DNA of 64,000 nucleotides from Burkholderiaceae bacterium (lineage in GTDB: Bacteria > Pseudomonadota > Gammaproteobacteria > Burkholderiales > Burkholderiaceae). How positions within the stretch are numbered: the stretch's first letter is position 1; the number at the start of each line of letters is the position of its first letter. The stretch lies in assembly GCA_947448625.1 (NCBI GenBank), contig CANFOT010000001.1:1-64000 (forward strand). Direction: 5' to 3'. The notes below the pieces were generated by a model. It was not told where the DNA came from and did not search any database. It worked only from the letters and a program-made list of their open reading frames with translations. The translations under genes were made by a program, and so were the position numbers. Below are positions 7,802-16,618 of the stretch, piece by piece.

Positions 7802-8970
7802 AAAGAGGTAATTTCAGCAGCTCTTGCAAAGTGCAGCAAGTCTGACTCATCAAATGCTTTTGGATGCTTTGGTTTGGTATCTACTCGACCCGCTACCACT
7901 AGGCCGGCTTGCTCAATCCAGACAAGCAATTCTTGGCGAGTTCTCAGCCCAAGGTGTTCAGCAAGATCGGAGAGGATCAACCAAGCCTCGCCATGGGGCA
8001 GCATATGATCCTTTAGGCCATTTAAAAAACCTTTGAGCATTTGGCTATCTGGATCGTAAACCGCATGCTCCAAAGTTGAACTTGGTCTTGCAGGTATCCA
8101 TGGTGGGTTGCATATGATCAAGGAAGCCTTTCCTTCGGGGAATAAGTTGGCCTTCACAATTTCTATTTGAGAACCCAAACCCAAAAGCGCGATATTGTCC
8201 TTGGCACAAGCGAGCGCGCGATCATCCTGATCGGTGGCAATGATTTTTTGCACACCTCGCATCGCTAAAATAATCGACAGCACACCAGTGCCAACCCCAA
8301 TGTCAAAAGCCGTATTGTCAATGTCCAGCGCTTTGGGCAACAAGGCATTACAAACTAGTTCAATGTACTCCCCACGCACAGGAGAGAAAACGCCATAATG
8401 GGGATAAACATAAACTGGCTCTCCATCGCCATCAGCAAGAATAGGCAAACCATTCTTGCGCCATTCGTGGGCACTAATAACACCCAGTAACTCGCGCAAC
8501 GAAACCACGTAGGGTTGACTCACAACCCCATAAGCCTCAAGACAGGCTTGGGAAACATCTGGGGCACGGCGTAATGAAATAGTGTGATCAGAGTTGCACG
8601 GAATCAGCAGCATACCCAATATGCGCGCCCGCTGAGACTGCACAAGACGGTGTTGATTAAAAATATCTTTTGCGGTTTTTTGAGAGGTGCCCCCATCTAA
8701 CTTATCAACCCTTTTGCTGGCGCGCTTCGATTTCTTAGAGGGCTTATCTATGCGTCGAACCAATGCCTGCAATAGCTGGCGAGCATTCTGGAAATCCCCC
8801 CTCCAGACAATCGCAGTGCCCTCACAGGCCAGATGATATGCATCATCTGCAGTTAAGGTGTCATTTGCAATCACCACTTTTTTATGGGGCGCTATGCCAT
8901 TTTCAGAATGCCAGAGTGCCGAGCACTCTAGACCACCCTCCTTCCAATGAATGCAAGCATTTTGGATCAT
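7780..8970 (-). CDS. Class I SAM-dependent methyltransferase
   Basis: A 396-residue cytosolic protein with a Rossmann methyltransferase domain in the C-terminal half. AdoMet motif I is FDIGVGTGVLS (222-232), the acidic ribose-binding strand is ATDQD (245-249), and the catalytic motif NPPW is at 288-291. NPPW/NPPY marks enzymes that methylate planar nitrogen, such as HemK/PrmC, RsmC/RlmG and RlmF-type enzymes. The N-terminal ~180 residues are unassigned and include a Lys/Arg-rich segment (residues 76-90), which could bind RNA. It is the last gene of an apparent Bug-CMD-methyltransferase operon, four bases or fewer from its neighbour. The association with an uptake gene may be only positional. 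Confidence 0.83.
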   Translation of the reverse strand: MIQNACIHWKEGGLECSALWHSENGIAPHKKVVIANDTLTADDAYHLACEGTAIVWRGDFQNARQLLQALVRRIDKPSKKSKRASKRVDKLDGGTSQKTAKDIFNQHRLVQSQRARILGMLLIPCNSDHTISLRRAPDVSQACLEAYGVVSQPYVVSLRELLGVISAHEWRKNGLPILADGDGEPVYVYPHYGVFSPVRGEYIELVCNALLPKALDIDNTAFDIGVGTGVLSIILAMRGVQKIIATDQDDRALACAKDNIALLGLGSQIEIVKANLFPEGKASLIICNPPWIPARPSSTLEHAVYDPDSQMLKGFLNGLKDHMLPHGEAWLILSDLAEHLGLRTRQELLVWIEQAGLVVAGRVDTKPKHPKAFDESDLLHFARAAEITSLWRLSSK

Positions 8971-8973
8971 GAA

Positions 8974-9525
8974 TTACTCAGGAGGATGCTCCTCAGGATT
9001 GACATCCAAGGCAATCAAAAATCGAGAGACCATGTTGTAAGCTGCCACTACAGTAACAAGCTCAACGATATTGGTATTACCTAAGGCAGCCTGTAAGCGC
9101 TTCATCAAGGCGCTATCCACCTGGATATTGCGCGTCATCTGAAGAGTTAGTTCTGCCGCATCGTTTTCAACAGCAGAAAATAGTTCAGTTGGAAAGTTCG
9201 GCTGGCCAATTAAGCGCAATGCCTCTACTTGCGCATCAGTGCCACCCGCTTTGATAAACGGCGGGGCATGATGAAAGAACTCATATTCAGCGCCATTGAG
9301 AACCGCTACACCACACATAGCAAGCTCTCGCAGCTTTGGATCTAAGGAAAGGTTATTGCGTATCTCGCCCACAAAATGATTCCAACCCTCAGCAATAGGG
9401 GTGCTGTGCAAGAGCATGCGGTCTAAGTTAATAAACTGACCACCCCGACGTTGGCGAATTGCGGCTACTAGCTCAGCCGGCTCAGCCAAGTCCATCGGCT
9501 GATAAGGGATTAAACGTTCAGTCAT
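8974..9525 (-). CDS. Carboxymuconolactone decarboxylase (CMD) family protein
   Basis: A 183-residue all-helical protein of the CMD/AhpD superfamily. The core segment RELAMCGVAVLNGAEYEFFHHAPPFIKAGG carries the E-Y-E-x-x-H-H motif of the decarboxylase-like branch. The CxxC redox pair of AhpD peroxidases is absent, so peroxidase activity is not expected. The C-terminal helix repeats the LVTVVAAYNMVSRFL pattern found in this group. It is translated nine bases after the Bug gene and three before the methyltransferase. Pairing of a Bug gene with a CMD-like gene suggests an aromatic or lactone-type acid, but the reaction is not established. Confidence 0.87.
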   Translation of the reverse strand: MTERLIPYQPMDLAEPAELVAAIRQRRGGQFINLDRMLLHSTPIAEGWNHFVGEIRNNLSLDPKLRELAMCGVAVLNGAEYEFFHHAPPFIKAGGTDAQVEALRLIGQPNFPTELFSAVENDAAELTLQMTRNIQVDSALMKRLQAALGNTNIVELVTVVAAYNMVSRFLIALDVNPEEHPPE

Positions 9526-9534
9526 ACTCGATCC

Positions 9535-10533
9535 TTATTGCGTTTCTTTAATATTGTTCTCAATGACAAACTTGCCCCACACAGCAATTTGCTTACCAAT
9601 AAAATCACGTAAGGTCTCCGGATTGCCGGCAACAATTTCGATCCCTTGTGACTTTAATTTAGATGCAACACCCGGTGTTTTCAGCGCCTTTGTCACCGCC
9701 TGATTCATAGCATTAACAATCGCTGGAGGTGTCTTACCGGGAGCCAATACTGCCCACCATGCCGGCGCATTAAATCCAGGAAAGCCACTTTCAGAAATAG
9801 TCGGCACGTTTGGCAACTCTGAAGATCGCTTAGCGGTAGTGATTACTAAAGGAATGACGCCACCACTATCAATATGGGGCTTGACCAAGAATTCCGAACC
9901 AACCGCCAGCTGCACTTGGCCGCCGAGCACATCCTGCATCAAAGGGCCTCCGCCACGATAGGGAATGTGATTCCAATCAAAGCCTGCTTGCTTGGCTAAA
10001 CGCGCCATCGCCAAATGTCCTAGGCTACCAATACCAATAGAGCCGTAGCTAAACTGTTTACCAGTCTTGGATTGGTCTACTAGCTGCTTAAAGCTAGTGA
10101 TCCCAGAATTCTTGCTAGCAACCAGCACCATTGGGGAGGTACCAATTAAGGTAACCGGCGCGATATCTTTAATGGTGTCATATGGGAGCTTATCTTTAAG
10201 ACTCGGATTGACGCCGTGCGTATCAAATACCACTGCAAAGGTATATCCATCTGGATCCGACCTGGTCATAGCGGCGGTTCCAATAACTCCGGATGCTCCG
10301 CCAATGTTTTCAACTATGACACTTTGCTTTAATTCAGCCTGCAATGCTGGAGCCAAGGTACGGGCCACTTGATCTACTGATCCACCCGGAGGGAAAACGG
10401 CAATCAGACGAATCGGCTTTTGGGTCGGCCAAGCACCTACCCCGGCGTTTTGAGCGCTAGCAATGAAGCTGGCAAACATCAAAAACAGGCCCAATAATAG
10501 GGTTTTTTTAGTCATTTTCAATAAAATCGGCAT
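9535..10533 (-). CDS. Bug family tripartite tricarboxylate receptor
   Basis: About 332 residues from the ATG at 10533, which has a strong AAGGAG site (complement of 10542-10547) and starts a clean signal peptide (MPILLKMTKKTLLLGLF...SAQN). An upstream in-frame start at 10611 would mask the signal and run into the divergent trhO leader, so it is rejected. Family marks are WPTQKPIRLIAVFPPGGSVD, ENIGGASGVIG, DPDGYTFAV and HIPYRGGGPLMQDVLGG. Pro-Thr-Gln replaces the more common Pro-Asp-Lys in the opening motif. It heads the operon with the CMD-like gene. Confidence 0.92.
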   Translation of the reverse strand: MPILLKMTKKTLLLGLFLMFASFIASAQNAGVGAWPTQKPIRLIAVFPPGGSVDQVARTLAPALQAELKQSVIVENIGGASGVIGTAAMTRSDPDGYTFAVVFDTHGVNPSLKDKLPYDTIKDIAPVTLIGTSPMVLVASKNSGITSFKQLVDQSKTGKQFSYGSIGIGSLGHLAMARLAKQAGFDWNHIPYRGGGPLMQDVLGGQVQLAVGSEFLVKPHIDSGGVIPLVITTAKRSSELPNVPTISESGFPGFNAPAWWAVLAPGKTPPAIVNAMNQAVTKALKTPGVASKLKSQGIEIVAGNPETLRDFIGKQIAVWGKFVIENNIKETQ

Positions 10534-10623
10534 CAAAAGATCTCCTTCGATTAAGACTGCAAGATTACCACCCCTACCAGCTGCTTGTTTGATAATAGAG
10601 GCCGTAGCCAAAAGAGATTAAAC

Positions 10624-11394
10624 ATGAAGCCGATTTTGAATATAGCCGCCTATTTATTTGTCAGCCTAGACAACCTGATTGATCTGCGCGCCAAAACTCT
10701 AGATGAGTGCAACTCTCGTCACCTCAAGGGCACGATCCTATTAACCGGCGAAGGCATTAATCTGTTTTTAGCTGGGGAAGAAACTGAATTGCGGGGGTTT
10801 TTAGATTGGCTACGCATGGATGCCCGCTTTCAATCACTTGCAGCAAAAGATAGCTGGTCCGAAACGCAGCCATTCAAAAAAATGCTCGTCAAAATAAAAA
10901 ATGAAATCATTCGAATGAATCATCCTGCGATTCGCCCAGAAGACGGTCGTGCGAATTTTATTACCCCAAAAAAATTACAGGAGTGGCTTGACCGGGGAAC
11001 TGACGACCTAGGTCGCCCAGTTGTCATGGTCGATACCCGGAATGCATTTGAAGTGGAGTATGGCACTTTTGAGAATGCCCTCCATTTCAATATTGAGAAA
11101 TTCACAGACTTCCCCGAAGCAATTTCAGCGCACAAGGACGAGTTGGCCGATAAGACCTTGGTGAGTTTTTGTACTGGGGGGATACGTTGCGAAAAATCTG
11201 GCCTCTATATGCGTGAGATTGGTATGCAGCACAGCTACCAACTGGAAGGTGGGATTCTGAAATATTTTGAAGAGGTTGGATCTGCCCACTATGCAGGCAG
11301 TTGCTTTGTATTTGATGAACGTGAGGCGCTAGAGCCAAATCTCAACTCCATACCGCTAGAGGCTTCTATTCGGAAAAAGCTAAAAGCAGACTAG
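10624..11394 (+). CDS. trhO: Oxygen-dependent tRNA uridine(34) hydroxylase, rhodanese family
   Basis: About 256 residues from the ATG at 10624 (GAGATT upstream). An earlier in-frame start at 10585 is unlikely because the family begins at the MKPILNIAAYLFVSL segment. It has the YceA/UPF0176 layout: an N-terminal acylphosphatase-like domain (KGTILLTGEGINLFLAG at about 37-54), a conserved linker with RMNHPAIRPEDGRANFI, then a rhodanese domain with the active-site loop FCTGGIRCEKSG and the catalytic Cys in CTGGIRC. TrhO makes 5-hydroxyuridine at the wobble position of certain tRNAs. The protein ends soon after the FVFDERE segment, so it lacks the Cys-rich tail of the longer E. coli form. It is monocistronic and unrelated to the adjoining uptake genes. 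Confidence 0.92.
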   Translation: MKPILNIAAYLFVSLDNLIDLRAKTLDECNSRHLKGTILLTGEGINLFLAGEETELRGFLDWLRMDARFQSLAAKDSWSETQPFKKMLVKIKNEIIRMNHPAIRPEDGRANFITPKKLQEWLDRGTDDLGRPVVMVDTRNAFEVEYGTFENALHFNIEKFTDFPEAISAHKDELADKTLVSFCTGGIRCEKSGLYMREIGMQHSYQLEGGILKYFEEVGSAHYAGSCFVFDEREALEPNLNSIPLEASIRKKLKAD

Positions 11395-11493
11395 CCCCAG
11401 CGTAATAAAACGCACAAATCTGATGAAGCATTGTTTACATACTGGTACAACGGATTAAAATTGCGGCTACTAATACCCATTGGGAGAGTTTCA

Positions 11494-12468
11494 ATGCAAA
11501 ACATCCGTAAAGCGCTCATCTTGAGCGGCCTATGTATTACCACTCTATTTTCAGGTCTTGCGGTCGCACAAGCCTATCCCAGCAAAACAATCACCATCGT
11601 TGTTCCTACTGCGCCTGGGGGAGCAAATGATGCTATGGCCCGCATTATTGCCCAGGGCCTGAGCCAAAAAATGGGGCAACCAGTAATTGTTGAAAACAAG
11701 CCAGGGGCAAATGGTGCCATCGCCAGTGAATTTGTTGCACGCGCCCTGCCGGACGGTCATACCATCCTATTTGGCTACATTGCTACTCACGGCATCAACC
11801 CAGCCCTACAGCGCCTGAAATATGACCCTATTGCCGACTTTGAGCCTATCGGCATGGTTGCTAACTCCCCTACCCTATTAGTTGCGACTAATAGTCTGCC
11901 TGTAAATAACGCTAAGGAATTAGTAGCGCTACTCAAGGCCAAACCTGATTCGATTAGCTACGCTTCCGCGGGTAAAGGAACTGCACCGCATTTAGCTGCA
12001 GAGTTATTTCAGATCAATACCGGCACCCAAATGCTGCATGTTCCCTATAAAGGATCAGCACCAGCGATTGTAGATACGATTGGCGGCACAACTCAAGTGA
12101 TGTTCCCAAGCCTATTTAGCGCCTACCCACAGGTAACTGGTGGGAAATTAAAGGCATTAGGCATCGCTGGAGATAAACGCTCAACAGTACTCCCTAATGT
12201 TCCCACCCTGAAAGAGCAAGGCATTCAAAACATGAATGTCACTCAGTGGTACGCCCTATTTGCTCCAGCAAAAACACCTAAACCTATCATCACTCGAATT
12301 AATAAAGAGCTGAATCTCACTTTGAATGACAAGGGTAATGAGAAAAAAATTGAGGACCAGGGCGCTGAAGTCGAAACCGGAACCCCTGAGCAATTGAAAA
12401 ATCTTGTACAAAAAGAAGTGACTCGCTGGAAGAAGCTGGTTGATAGCGCAAAAATTACTGCAGACTAA
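11494..12468 (+). CDS. Bug family tripartite tricarboxylate receptor
   Basis: About 324 residues from the ATG at 11494, which has GGGAGAG at 11482-11488 and opens a good signal peptide (MQNIRKALILSGLCITTLF...AQA). The longer reading from 11431 buries this signal. Hallmarks are YPSKTITIVVPTAPGGAND, ENKPGANGAIASE, LPDGHTILFG and HVPYKGSAPAIVDTIGG. It is followed after four bases by the ModA-like gene, so the two are translated together. The second Bug of this cluster is about 120 bases further on. Confidence 0.93.
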   Translation: MQNIRKALILSGLCITTLFSGLAVAQAYPSKTITIVVPTAPGGANDAMARIIAQGLSQKMGQPVIVENKPGANGAIASEFVARALPDGHTILFGYIATHGINPALQRLKYDPIADFEPIGMVANSPTLLVATNSLPVNNAKELVALLKAKPDSISYASAGKGTAPHLAAELFQINTGTQMLHVPYKGSAPAIVDTIGGTTQVMFPSLFSAYPQVTGGKLKALGIAGDKRSTVLPNVPTLKEQGIQNMNVTQWYALFAPAKTPKPIITRINKELNLTLNDKGNEKKIEDQGAEVETGTPEQLKNLVQKEVTRWKKLVDSAKITAD

Positions 12469-12472
12469 ATAA

Positions 12473-13231
12473 ATGCAAAGAAATATGACCACCTCCCCAT
12501 TAGGTCCCCTGCAAGTCATTACTTCAGGAGCCTTCGCTGCCGCTCTCAAGGACTTGGTGCCCATTTACGAGATGCAGTATCAAGTTCAGGTTGATCTGGC
12601 CTTTGGATCCTCAATTGGTGCGGCTCACGATTCGATTCCAACCAGATTAAGTCAGGGCCAAAAATTTGATGTCTTTATCTTGGCTGGCTCAGCGCTTGAT
12701 AACTTCATCACGGCAGGTCACATCAAAGACAACACTCGGGTTGATTTAGTCTCCTCCCAAATTGCAGCTGCTGTTCGCGAGGGTGATCCAGAGCCAGACA
12801 TCAGCACTCTCGCAGCACTGAAGCACACCTTACTCACGGTCGGAAGAGTTGCCTATTCAGCAAGTGCTAGCGGCACCTATCTTTCCACCGAGCTATTCCC
12901 CCAACTGGGAATTGCTGATGAAATGGCAATAAAAGCAAAAAAAATATTTAGTGAGCGGGTGGGTACGATCCTGCTTAGAAATGAGGCCGATCTTGGGTTT
13001 CAGCAAATGAGCGAGCTATTACCAATCCCGGGAATCAAAATATTGGGTGACCTTCCACCAGAAGCACAAAGATCATTTTTCTTTTCAGCGGGCATAGGAA
13101 GTGATACCCAAAAGGAAGATCAGGCGCGCCATCTAGTTGAATTCTTGTCATCCCCAGAAGTGGCAGACCACATTGAAAAAACAGGATTAAAGCCAGTATT
13201 AGCCAAAGCTCCTTGGCTGATTAACGCTTGA
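12473..13231 (+). CDS. ModA-like type 2 periplasmic-binding fold protein lacking a signal peptide
   Basis: A 252-residue protein (or 248 from the second ATG at 12485) with the class II solute-binding fold of molybdate/tungstate receptor ModA. The opening LQVITSGAFAAALKDLVPIYE matches the ModA strand-helix start, followed by FDVFILAGSALDNFITAGHI and the C-terminal QARHLVEFLSSPEVADHIEKTGLKPV. No hydrophobic leader precedes the domain, so the product should stay in the cytoplasm unless the true start is missed. The oxyanion-binding residues of ModA are not clearly conserved. Tight coupling to the Bug gene upstream suggests a role in the same pathway, perhaps as an intracellular ligand sensor; this is inference. 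Confidence 0.8.
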   Translation: MQRNMTTSPLGPLQVITSGAFAAALKDLVPIYEMQYQVQVDLAFGSSIGAAHDSIPTRLSQGQKFDVFILAGSALDNFITAGHIKDNTRVDLVSSQIAAAVREGDPEPDISTLAALKHTLLTVGRVAYSASASGTYLSTELFPQLGIADEMAIKAKKIFSERVGTILLRNEADLGFQQMSELLPIPGIKILGDLPPEAQRSFFFSAGIGSDTQKEDQARHLVEFLSSPEVADHIEKTGLKPVLAKAPWLINA

Positions 13232-13349
13232 CATAAAAAATCTAGCAGGGGGCAAAGTCTTCATGTCACTCTAAGGCTCCACCCCCTTGCCTTACTATTA
13301 GATTCAAATATGGTTAGTATTGCTTACGTACTTACTTAATTTGAAAAAA

Positions 13350-14324
13350 ATGCCCACACTTTCTAAGCTTGTCACACAAATTCTGCTGGCGGCACTTTGC
13401 CTTTTTGCTCACGCAATTCATGCGCAAAACTACCCCACTCAACCCATTAAGATCATCGTAGGTTTTTCTCCGGGCGGAGTCCCCGATATTGCCGCAAGAG
13501 TCATCGGGCAACACATGAGTGAAAACTGGAAGCAGTCCGTTGTGGTGGAAAATAAATTGGGTGCTGGCAGTAATATTGCCGCTCAATTAGTTGCCAACGC
13601 GCCTTCTGATGGATACACGCTGCTTTCCATCTCTTCCGCATTTGCAATCTCGCCGGCCATCTATTCGTCAATGTCTTTTGATCCCGTCAAAGATTTTTCC
13701 GGAGTAACACTCACAGCAACTGGGCCCGCCCTAGTATTGATATCACCGAACCTCAAAATCAACACCATGAAAGAGCTCGTTGACTATGCCGCTAAAAATC
13801 CCGGCAAAGTCACCTACAGCTCAGCAGGTGTAGGCAGCGGATCACACTTTGCAGCAGAACTGATCCAGGCAAAAGCAGGTATTCAGCTATTACATATTCC
13901 AACGAAGGGGATACCTGATGCAATTACCGAGGTCATGTCTGGAAGGGTGGATTTCTTTATCAGCCCCTATGCCAGCGCTATCAATCTCGTAAGATCGGGA
14001 AAGGTGCGGGCTATCGCTATCACCAGTACAAAACGCTTTAAAGATCTACCCGCATTGCCAACAGTATCCGAATCGGGAGTTCCTGGGTATAAATGGGAAT
14101 TCTGGTACGGATTAATGGCTCCCGCCAAGACCCCAAAACCAATTCTGCAAAAAATTGCGTTGGAAGTAAAACGTATCCTAGAGCTTCCAAGCGTGAAAGA
14201 GCGCTTTGATGAATTAGGGACTACTGCCGTCTCGAATACCCCCGAGCAATTTGATAAATTCATTGCCACAGAGATCGCTGACTTTGCGCGCCTAGCAAAA
14301 CTATCCGGAATCAAGCCTGAGTAA
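13350..14324 (+). CDS. Bug family tripartite tricarboxylate receptor
   Basis: About 324 residues from the ATG at 13350 (MPTLSKLVTQILLAALCLF...HAQ signal peptide). A TTG start at 13320 would add ten residues and is less likely. Family motifs are YPTQPIKIIVGFSPGGVPD, ENKLGAGSNIAAQ, PSDGYTLLS and LLHIPTKGIPDAITEVMSG. The mid motif reads HIPTKGIPD where most relatives have HVPYKGxGPA, so the ligand pocket may differ from its neighbours. It lies four bases upstream of an alpha/beta hydrolase gene, pointing to a lactone or ester-derived acid. Confidence 0.92.
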   Translation: MPTLSKLVTQILLAALCLFAHAIHAQNYPTQPIKIIVGFSPGGVPDIAARVIGQHMSENWKQSVVVENKLGAGSNIAAQLVANAPSDGYTLLSISSAFAISPAIYSSMSFDPVKDFSGVTLTATGPALVLISPNLKINTMKELVDYAAKNPGKVTYSSAGVGSGSHFAAELIQAKAGIQLLHIPTKGIPDAITEVMSGRVDFFISPYASAINLVRSGKVRAIAITSTKRFKDLPALPTVSESGVPGYKWEFWYGLMAPAKTPKPILQKIALEVKRILELPSVKERFDELGTTAVSNTPEQFDKFIATEIADFARLAKLSGIKPE

Positions 14325-14328
14325 GCAC

Positions 14329-15132
14329 ATGCAGATAGAGAAAATCATCACTAGGAGTGGTAACGAGATCGCTTATTCAATTGAGGGTGAAGGGTCATGG
14401 CTTACGCTGTCCCATTCTCTAGCAAGCAATATGAGTGCGTGGGATCCACAGGCTTCACTATTGGCATCTCACTTTAAAGTATTGCGATTTGATACTCGGG
14501 GCCATGGCCTGAGTTCAGCGCCAGCAGATCCTTACAGTCTGGAGGATCTCGCTCAAGATACGTATGACTTATTTCAACATCTTGATATTGAAAAAACGCA
14601 CTGGCTTGGCCTGTCAATGGGCGGCATGATAGGTCAAACTTTAATTCTGAAATACCCCAATTTATTTCATTCGCTGGTTTTAGCGGATACCACCAGCAAG
14701 CGCCCAGACAATGCAAAACAAATGTGGGGCGAGCGAATTGCGAAAGCGAAAGCTGAAGGCATGAGCGCAATGGTTGAGAGCACTTTACAGCGCTGGTTTT
14801 CAGAAGAATTTAGGAATACCCATCCGGACATTATTCAGACAATTACCACCGGCATTGAAACCACCTCTATTAATGGTTTTGCTGGTTGCTGTGAAGCCAT
14901 CTCCAAGATCAACACTTTCGATCGACTAAGAGAAATTGCATGTCCAGTGTTAATCCTTGTTGGGGAGCACGATCATGGCACTCCACCGGAAATGGCACGC
15001 GCAATGAAAGCGCAGATGCCCAGAGCTTTCTTTTCTGAAATCCCAAATGCCGGTCATATCTCTAACGTTGAGCAGCCCGTCATCTTTAATCGACACTTAA
15101 TCGATTTTTATACCGGCAATGGTTTTCTATAA
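14329..15132 (+). CDS. Alpha/beta hydrolase, 3-oxoadipate enol-lactonase-like
   Basis: A 267-residue soluble alpha/beta hydrolase. The catalytic triad is readable: nucleophile Ser96 in GLSMGGM, acid Asp215 in GEHDHGTPP, and His243 in NAGHISNVEQP. The HSLASNMSAWDPQ oxyanion segment, the RFDTRGHGLSSAP strand and the overall length are those of PcaD-like enol-lactonases of the beta-ketoadipate pathway. No other pca gene is nearby, so the lactone hydrolysed may be a different one. It is the second gene of a Bug-hydrolase pair (four-base gap), implying the receptor captures either the lactone or the acid it yields. Confidence 0.88.
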   Translation: MQIEKIITRSGNEIAYSIEGEGSWLTLSHSLASNMSAWDPQASLLASHFKVLRFDTRGHGLSSAPADPYSLEDLAQDTYDLFQHLDIEKTHWLGLSMGGMIGQTLILKYPNLFHSLVLADTTSKRPDNAKQMWGERIAKAKAEGMSAMVESTLQRWFSEEFRNTHPDIIQTITTGIETTSINGFAGCCEAISKINTFDRLREIACPVLILVGEHDHGTPPEMARAMKAQMPRAFFSEIPNAGHISNVEQPVIFNRHLIDFYTGNGFL

Positions 15133-15165
15133 GACGGTCTCAGACTGACCCTGAGTACCGCAGAT

Positions 15166-15468
15166 TTACTTAGATTTCCCCACTAAGGTCATATGTTCGA
15201 CCACAGGGGGTTTCATGAAAAACGGCCCCACGATTGCGCGCCAATCAGCAAAGGCTGCCGAACCCCGAAAATCAACCGTGTGATTTTCCAAAGTCTCCCA
15301 ATAGAGGAGCAATAAATAGCGGGAGGGGGTTTCTAAACTATGGTTCACCTTGTAGCCCCTAAACCCTTTTGCCTTTGAGATAACGGTCTCAACCCCATGC
15401 AAAATAGCTCCCTCAAACTCCAACTGCCTAGTAGGGTCAATCTCAATATCACAGTGTTCCAAAATCAT
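15166..15468 (-). CDS. Antibiotic biosynthesis monooxygenase (ABM) domain protein
   Basis: A 100-residue ferredoxin-like protein of the ABM family. The central YLLLLYWETLENHTVDFRGS segment carries the W-E-x-x-x-x-H pattern typical of these small dimeric proteins, some of which are cofactor-free monooxygenases or heme-degrading enzymes. The AAFADWRAIVGPFFMKPPVVEH C-terminus also fits. It is a single gene between the convergent hydrolase gene and the divergent Bug gene at 15559. The substrate is unknown, and many family members have no proven activity. Confidence 0.82.
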   Translation of the reverse strand: MILEHCDIEIDPTRQLEFEGAILHGVETVISKAKGFRGYKVNHSLETPSRYLLLLYWETLENHTVDFRGSAAFADWRAIVGPFFMKPPVVEHMTLVGKSK

Positions 15469-15491
15469 GTTGTTTCCCTAGAAAAATATAT

Positions 15492-15519
15492 TTGTCTATC
15501 AATAGTAGAATTCTATATA
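15492..15519 (+). promoter_or_regulatory. Candidate sigma-70 promoter for the Bug-MmgE/PrpD operon
   Basis: TTGTCT (15492-15497) and TATATA (15514-15519) are separated by 16 bases and lie about 40 bases upstream of the Bug start at 15559. Both hexamers are close to consensus. No operator-like palindrome is obvious beyond the local AT-rich sequence. Confidence 0.42.
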
Positions 15520-15558
15520 GATTAAGGATTTATTAAAACAATAACAAGGATTTGAGGC

Positions 15559-16563
15559 ATGAAACTCATACAAAATAAACACTTACGATTTGCTTTACCC
15601 GCATTAATCGCAACCTCATTAGGGCTATTGTTCACGCCATTAGCTGCAGCGCAAAGCCAAACCTCAAACTATCCCAGCAAGCCAATCAAACTGATTGCGC
15701 CAGTTGCAGCCGGTGGTGGCTTGGACAATTTGGCGCGCAAAGTGGCTGAGAGGCTTTCGAAGAACCTAGGCCAAACTGTCGTTGTTGAAAATATGGGTGG
15801 CGGTGGCGGCGCTATCGCATCCCAAGTGACAGCAAAGGCAGCACCAGATGGCTATACCATCATGGTCTCTTATGTCGGCACTCATGGAACCAATCCTGCA
15901 GTTCGGAAGTTACCGTATGACGCGATAAAAGATTTCACCTCAATCGGGATGATTGGCGCAACGCCCAATACCTTGATCATCAATCATGATCTGCCTGTTA
16001 AAAATTTAAAAGAGTTTATTGAGTACGCCAAAAAGAATCCATCAAAAATCAGTTATGGCTCTGCAGGTCCAGGTACATTAACCCATCTTGGAATGGAACA
16101 ATTTAAGCTGGCTGCAAATATATTTATGGTGCATGTACCTTACCGAGGTGTTGGGCCTGCCTATACAGACTTGCTCGCAGGGCAAACTCAAGCCATGTTC
16201 CCAACTTTGTATGCTGCAATCCCTTACCTCAAGACCAATCGCGTGAGAGCATTAGCGGTTACTGGACAAAAACGAAGTGCAGCAGACCCCAGCATCCCAA
16301 CCTTCAAAGAGTTAGGATATAACGGCTTTGATGGTCAACAGTGGTACGGAATTTCAGGGCCGGCGAATATGCCCGATGCCATTGTCAAAAAGCTGAATGC
16401 AGAACTAAACAAGGTATTGGCTTCTCCTGAATTTGCTGAACAAATGGCTGGCGAAGCAATGACGCTAATGCCGATGACGCCCGAGCAATTCTCCGCTTAC
16501 ATCAAAGAAGATATTGCCCGCTGGACCAAGGTTGCAAAAGATCGAAAAATCGAAATCGACTAA
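15559..16563 (+). CDS. Bug family tripartite tricarboxylate receptor
   Basis: A 334-residue periplasmic receptor with an N-terminal signal peptide (to about residue 31, LAAAQ). Motifs are YPSKPIKLIAPVAAGGGLDN, ENMGGGGGAIASQ, APDGYTIMVS, HVPYRGVGPAYTDLLAG and the C-terminal DIARWTKVAKDRKIEID. The opening strand carries AAGGG in place of PPGG, a variation in the ligand-binding loop. It is 55 bases upstream of the MmgE/PrpD gene and probably heads a five-gene transcript ending in the split chromate transporter. A branched or hydroxylated di- or tricarboxylate is a reasonable ligand guess from that context. Confidence 0.93.
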   Translation: MKLIQNKHLRFALPALIATSLGLLFTPLAAAQSQTSNYPSKPIKLIAPVAAGGGLDNLARKVAERLSKNLGQTVVVENMGGGGGAIASQVTAKAAPDGYTIMVSYVGTHGTNPAVRKLPYDAIKDFTSIGMIGATPNTLIINHDLPVKNLKEFIEYAKKNPSKISYGSAGPGTLTHLGMEQFKLAANIFMVHVPYRGVGPAYTDLLAGQTQAMFPTLYAAIPYLKTNRVRALAVTGQKRSAADPSIPTFKELGYNGFDGQQWYGISGPANMPDAIVKKLNAELNKVLASPEFAEQMAGEAMTLMPMTPEQFSAYIKEDIARWTKVAKDRKIEID

Positions 16564-16618
16564 GTCTATTCACGCATTAAATTAACAAATCCATTTTTGA
16601 CATCACACAGGAAATAAC

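Noticed and set aside
9535-10611. Longer Bug reading from 10611
   Set aside because: It lacks a signal peptide at its start and conflicts with the AAGGAG-preceded ATG at 10533.
13232-13349. Possible terminator (GCAGGGGG with CCCCCTTGC)
   Set aside because: The arms are imperfect and about 40 bases apart, with no T-run; not convincing.
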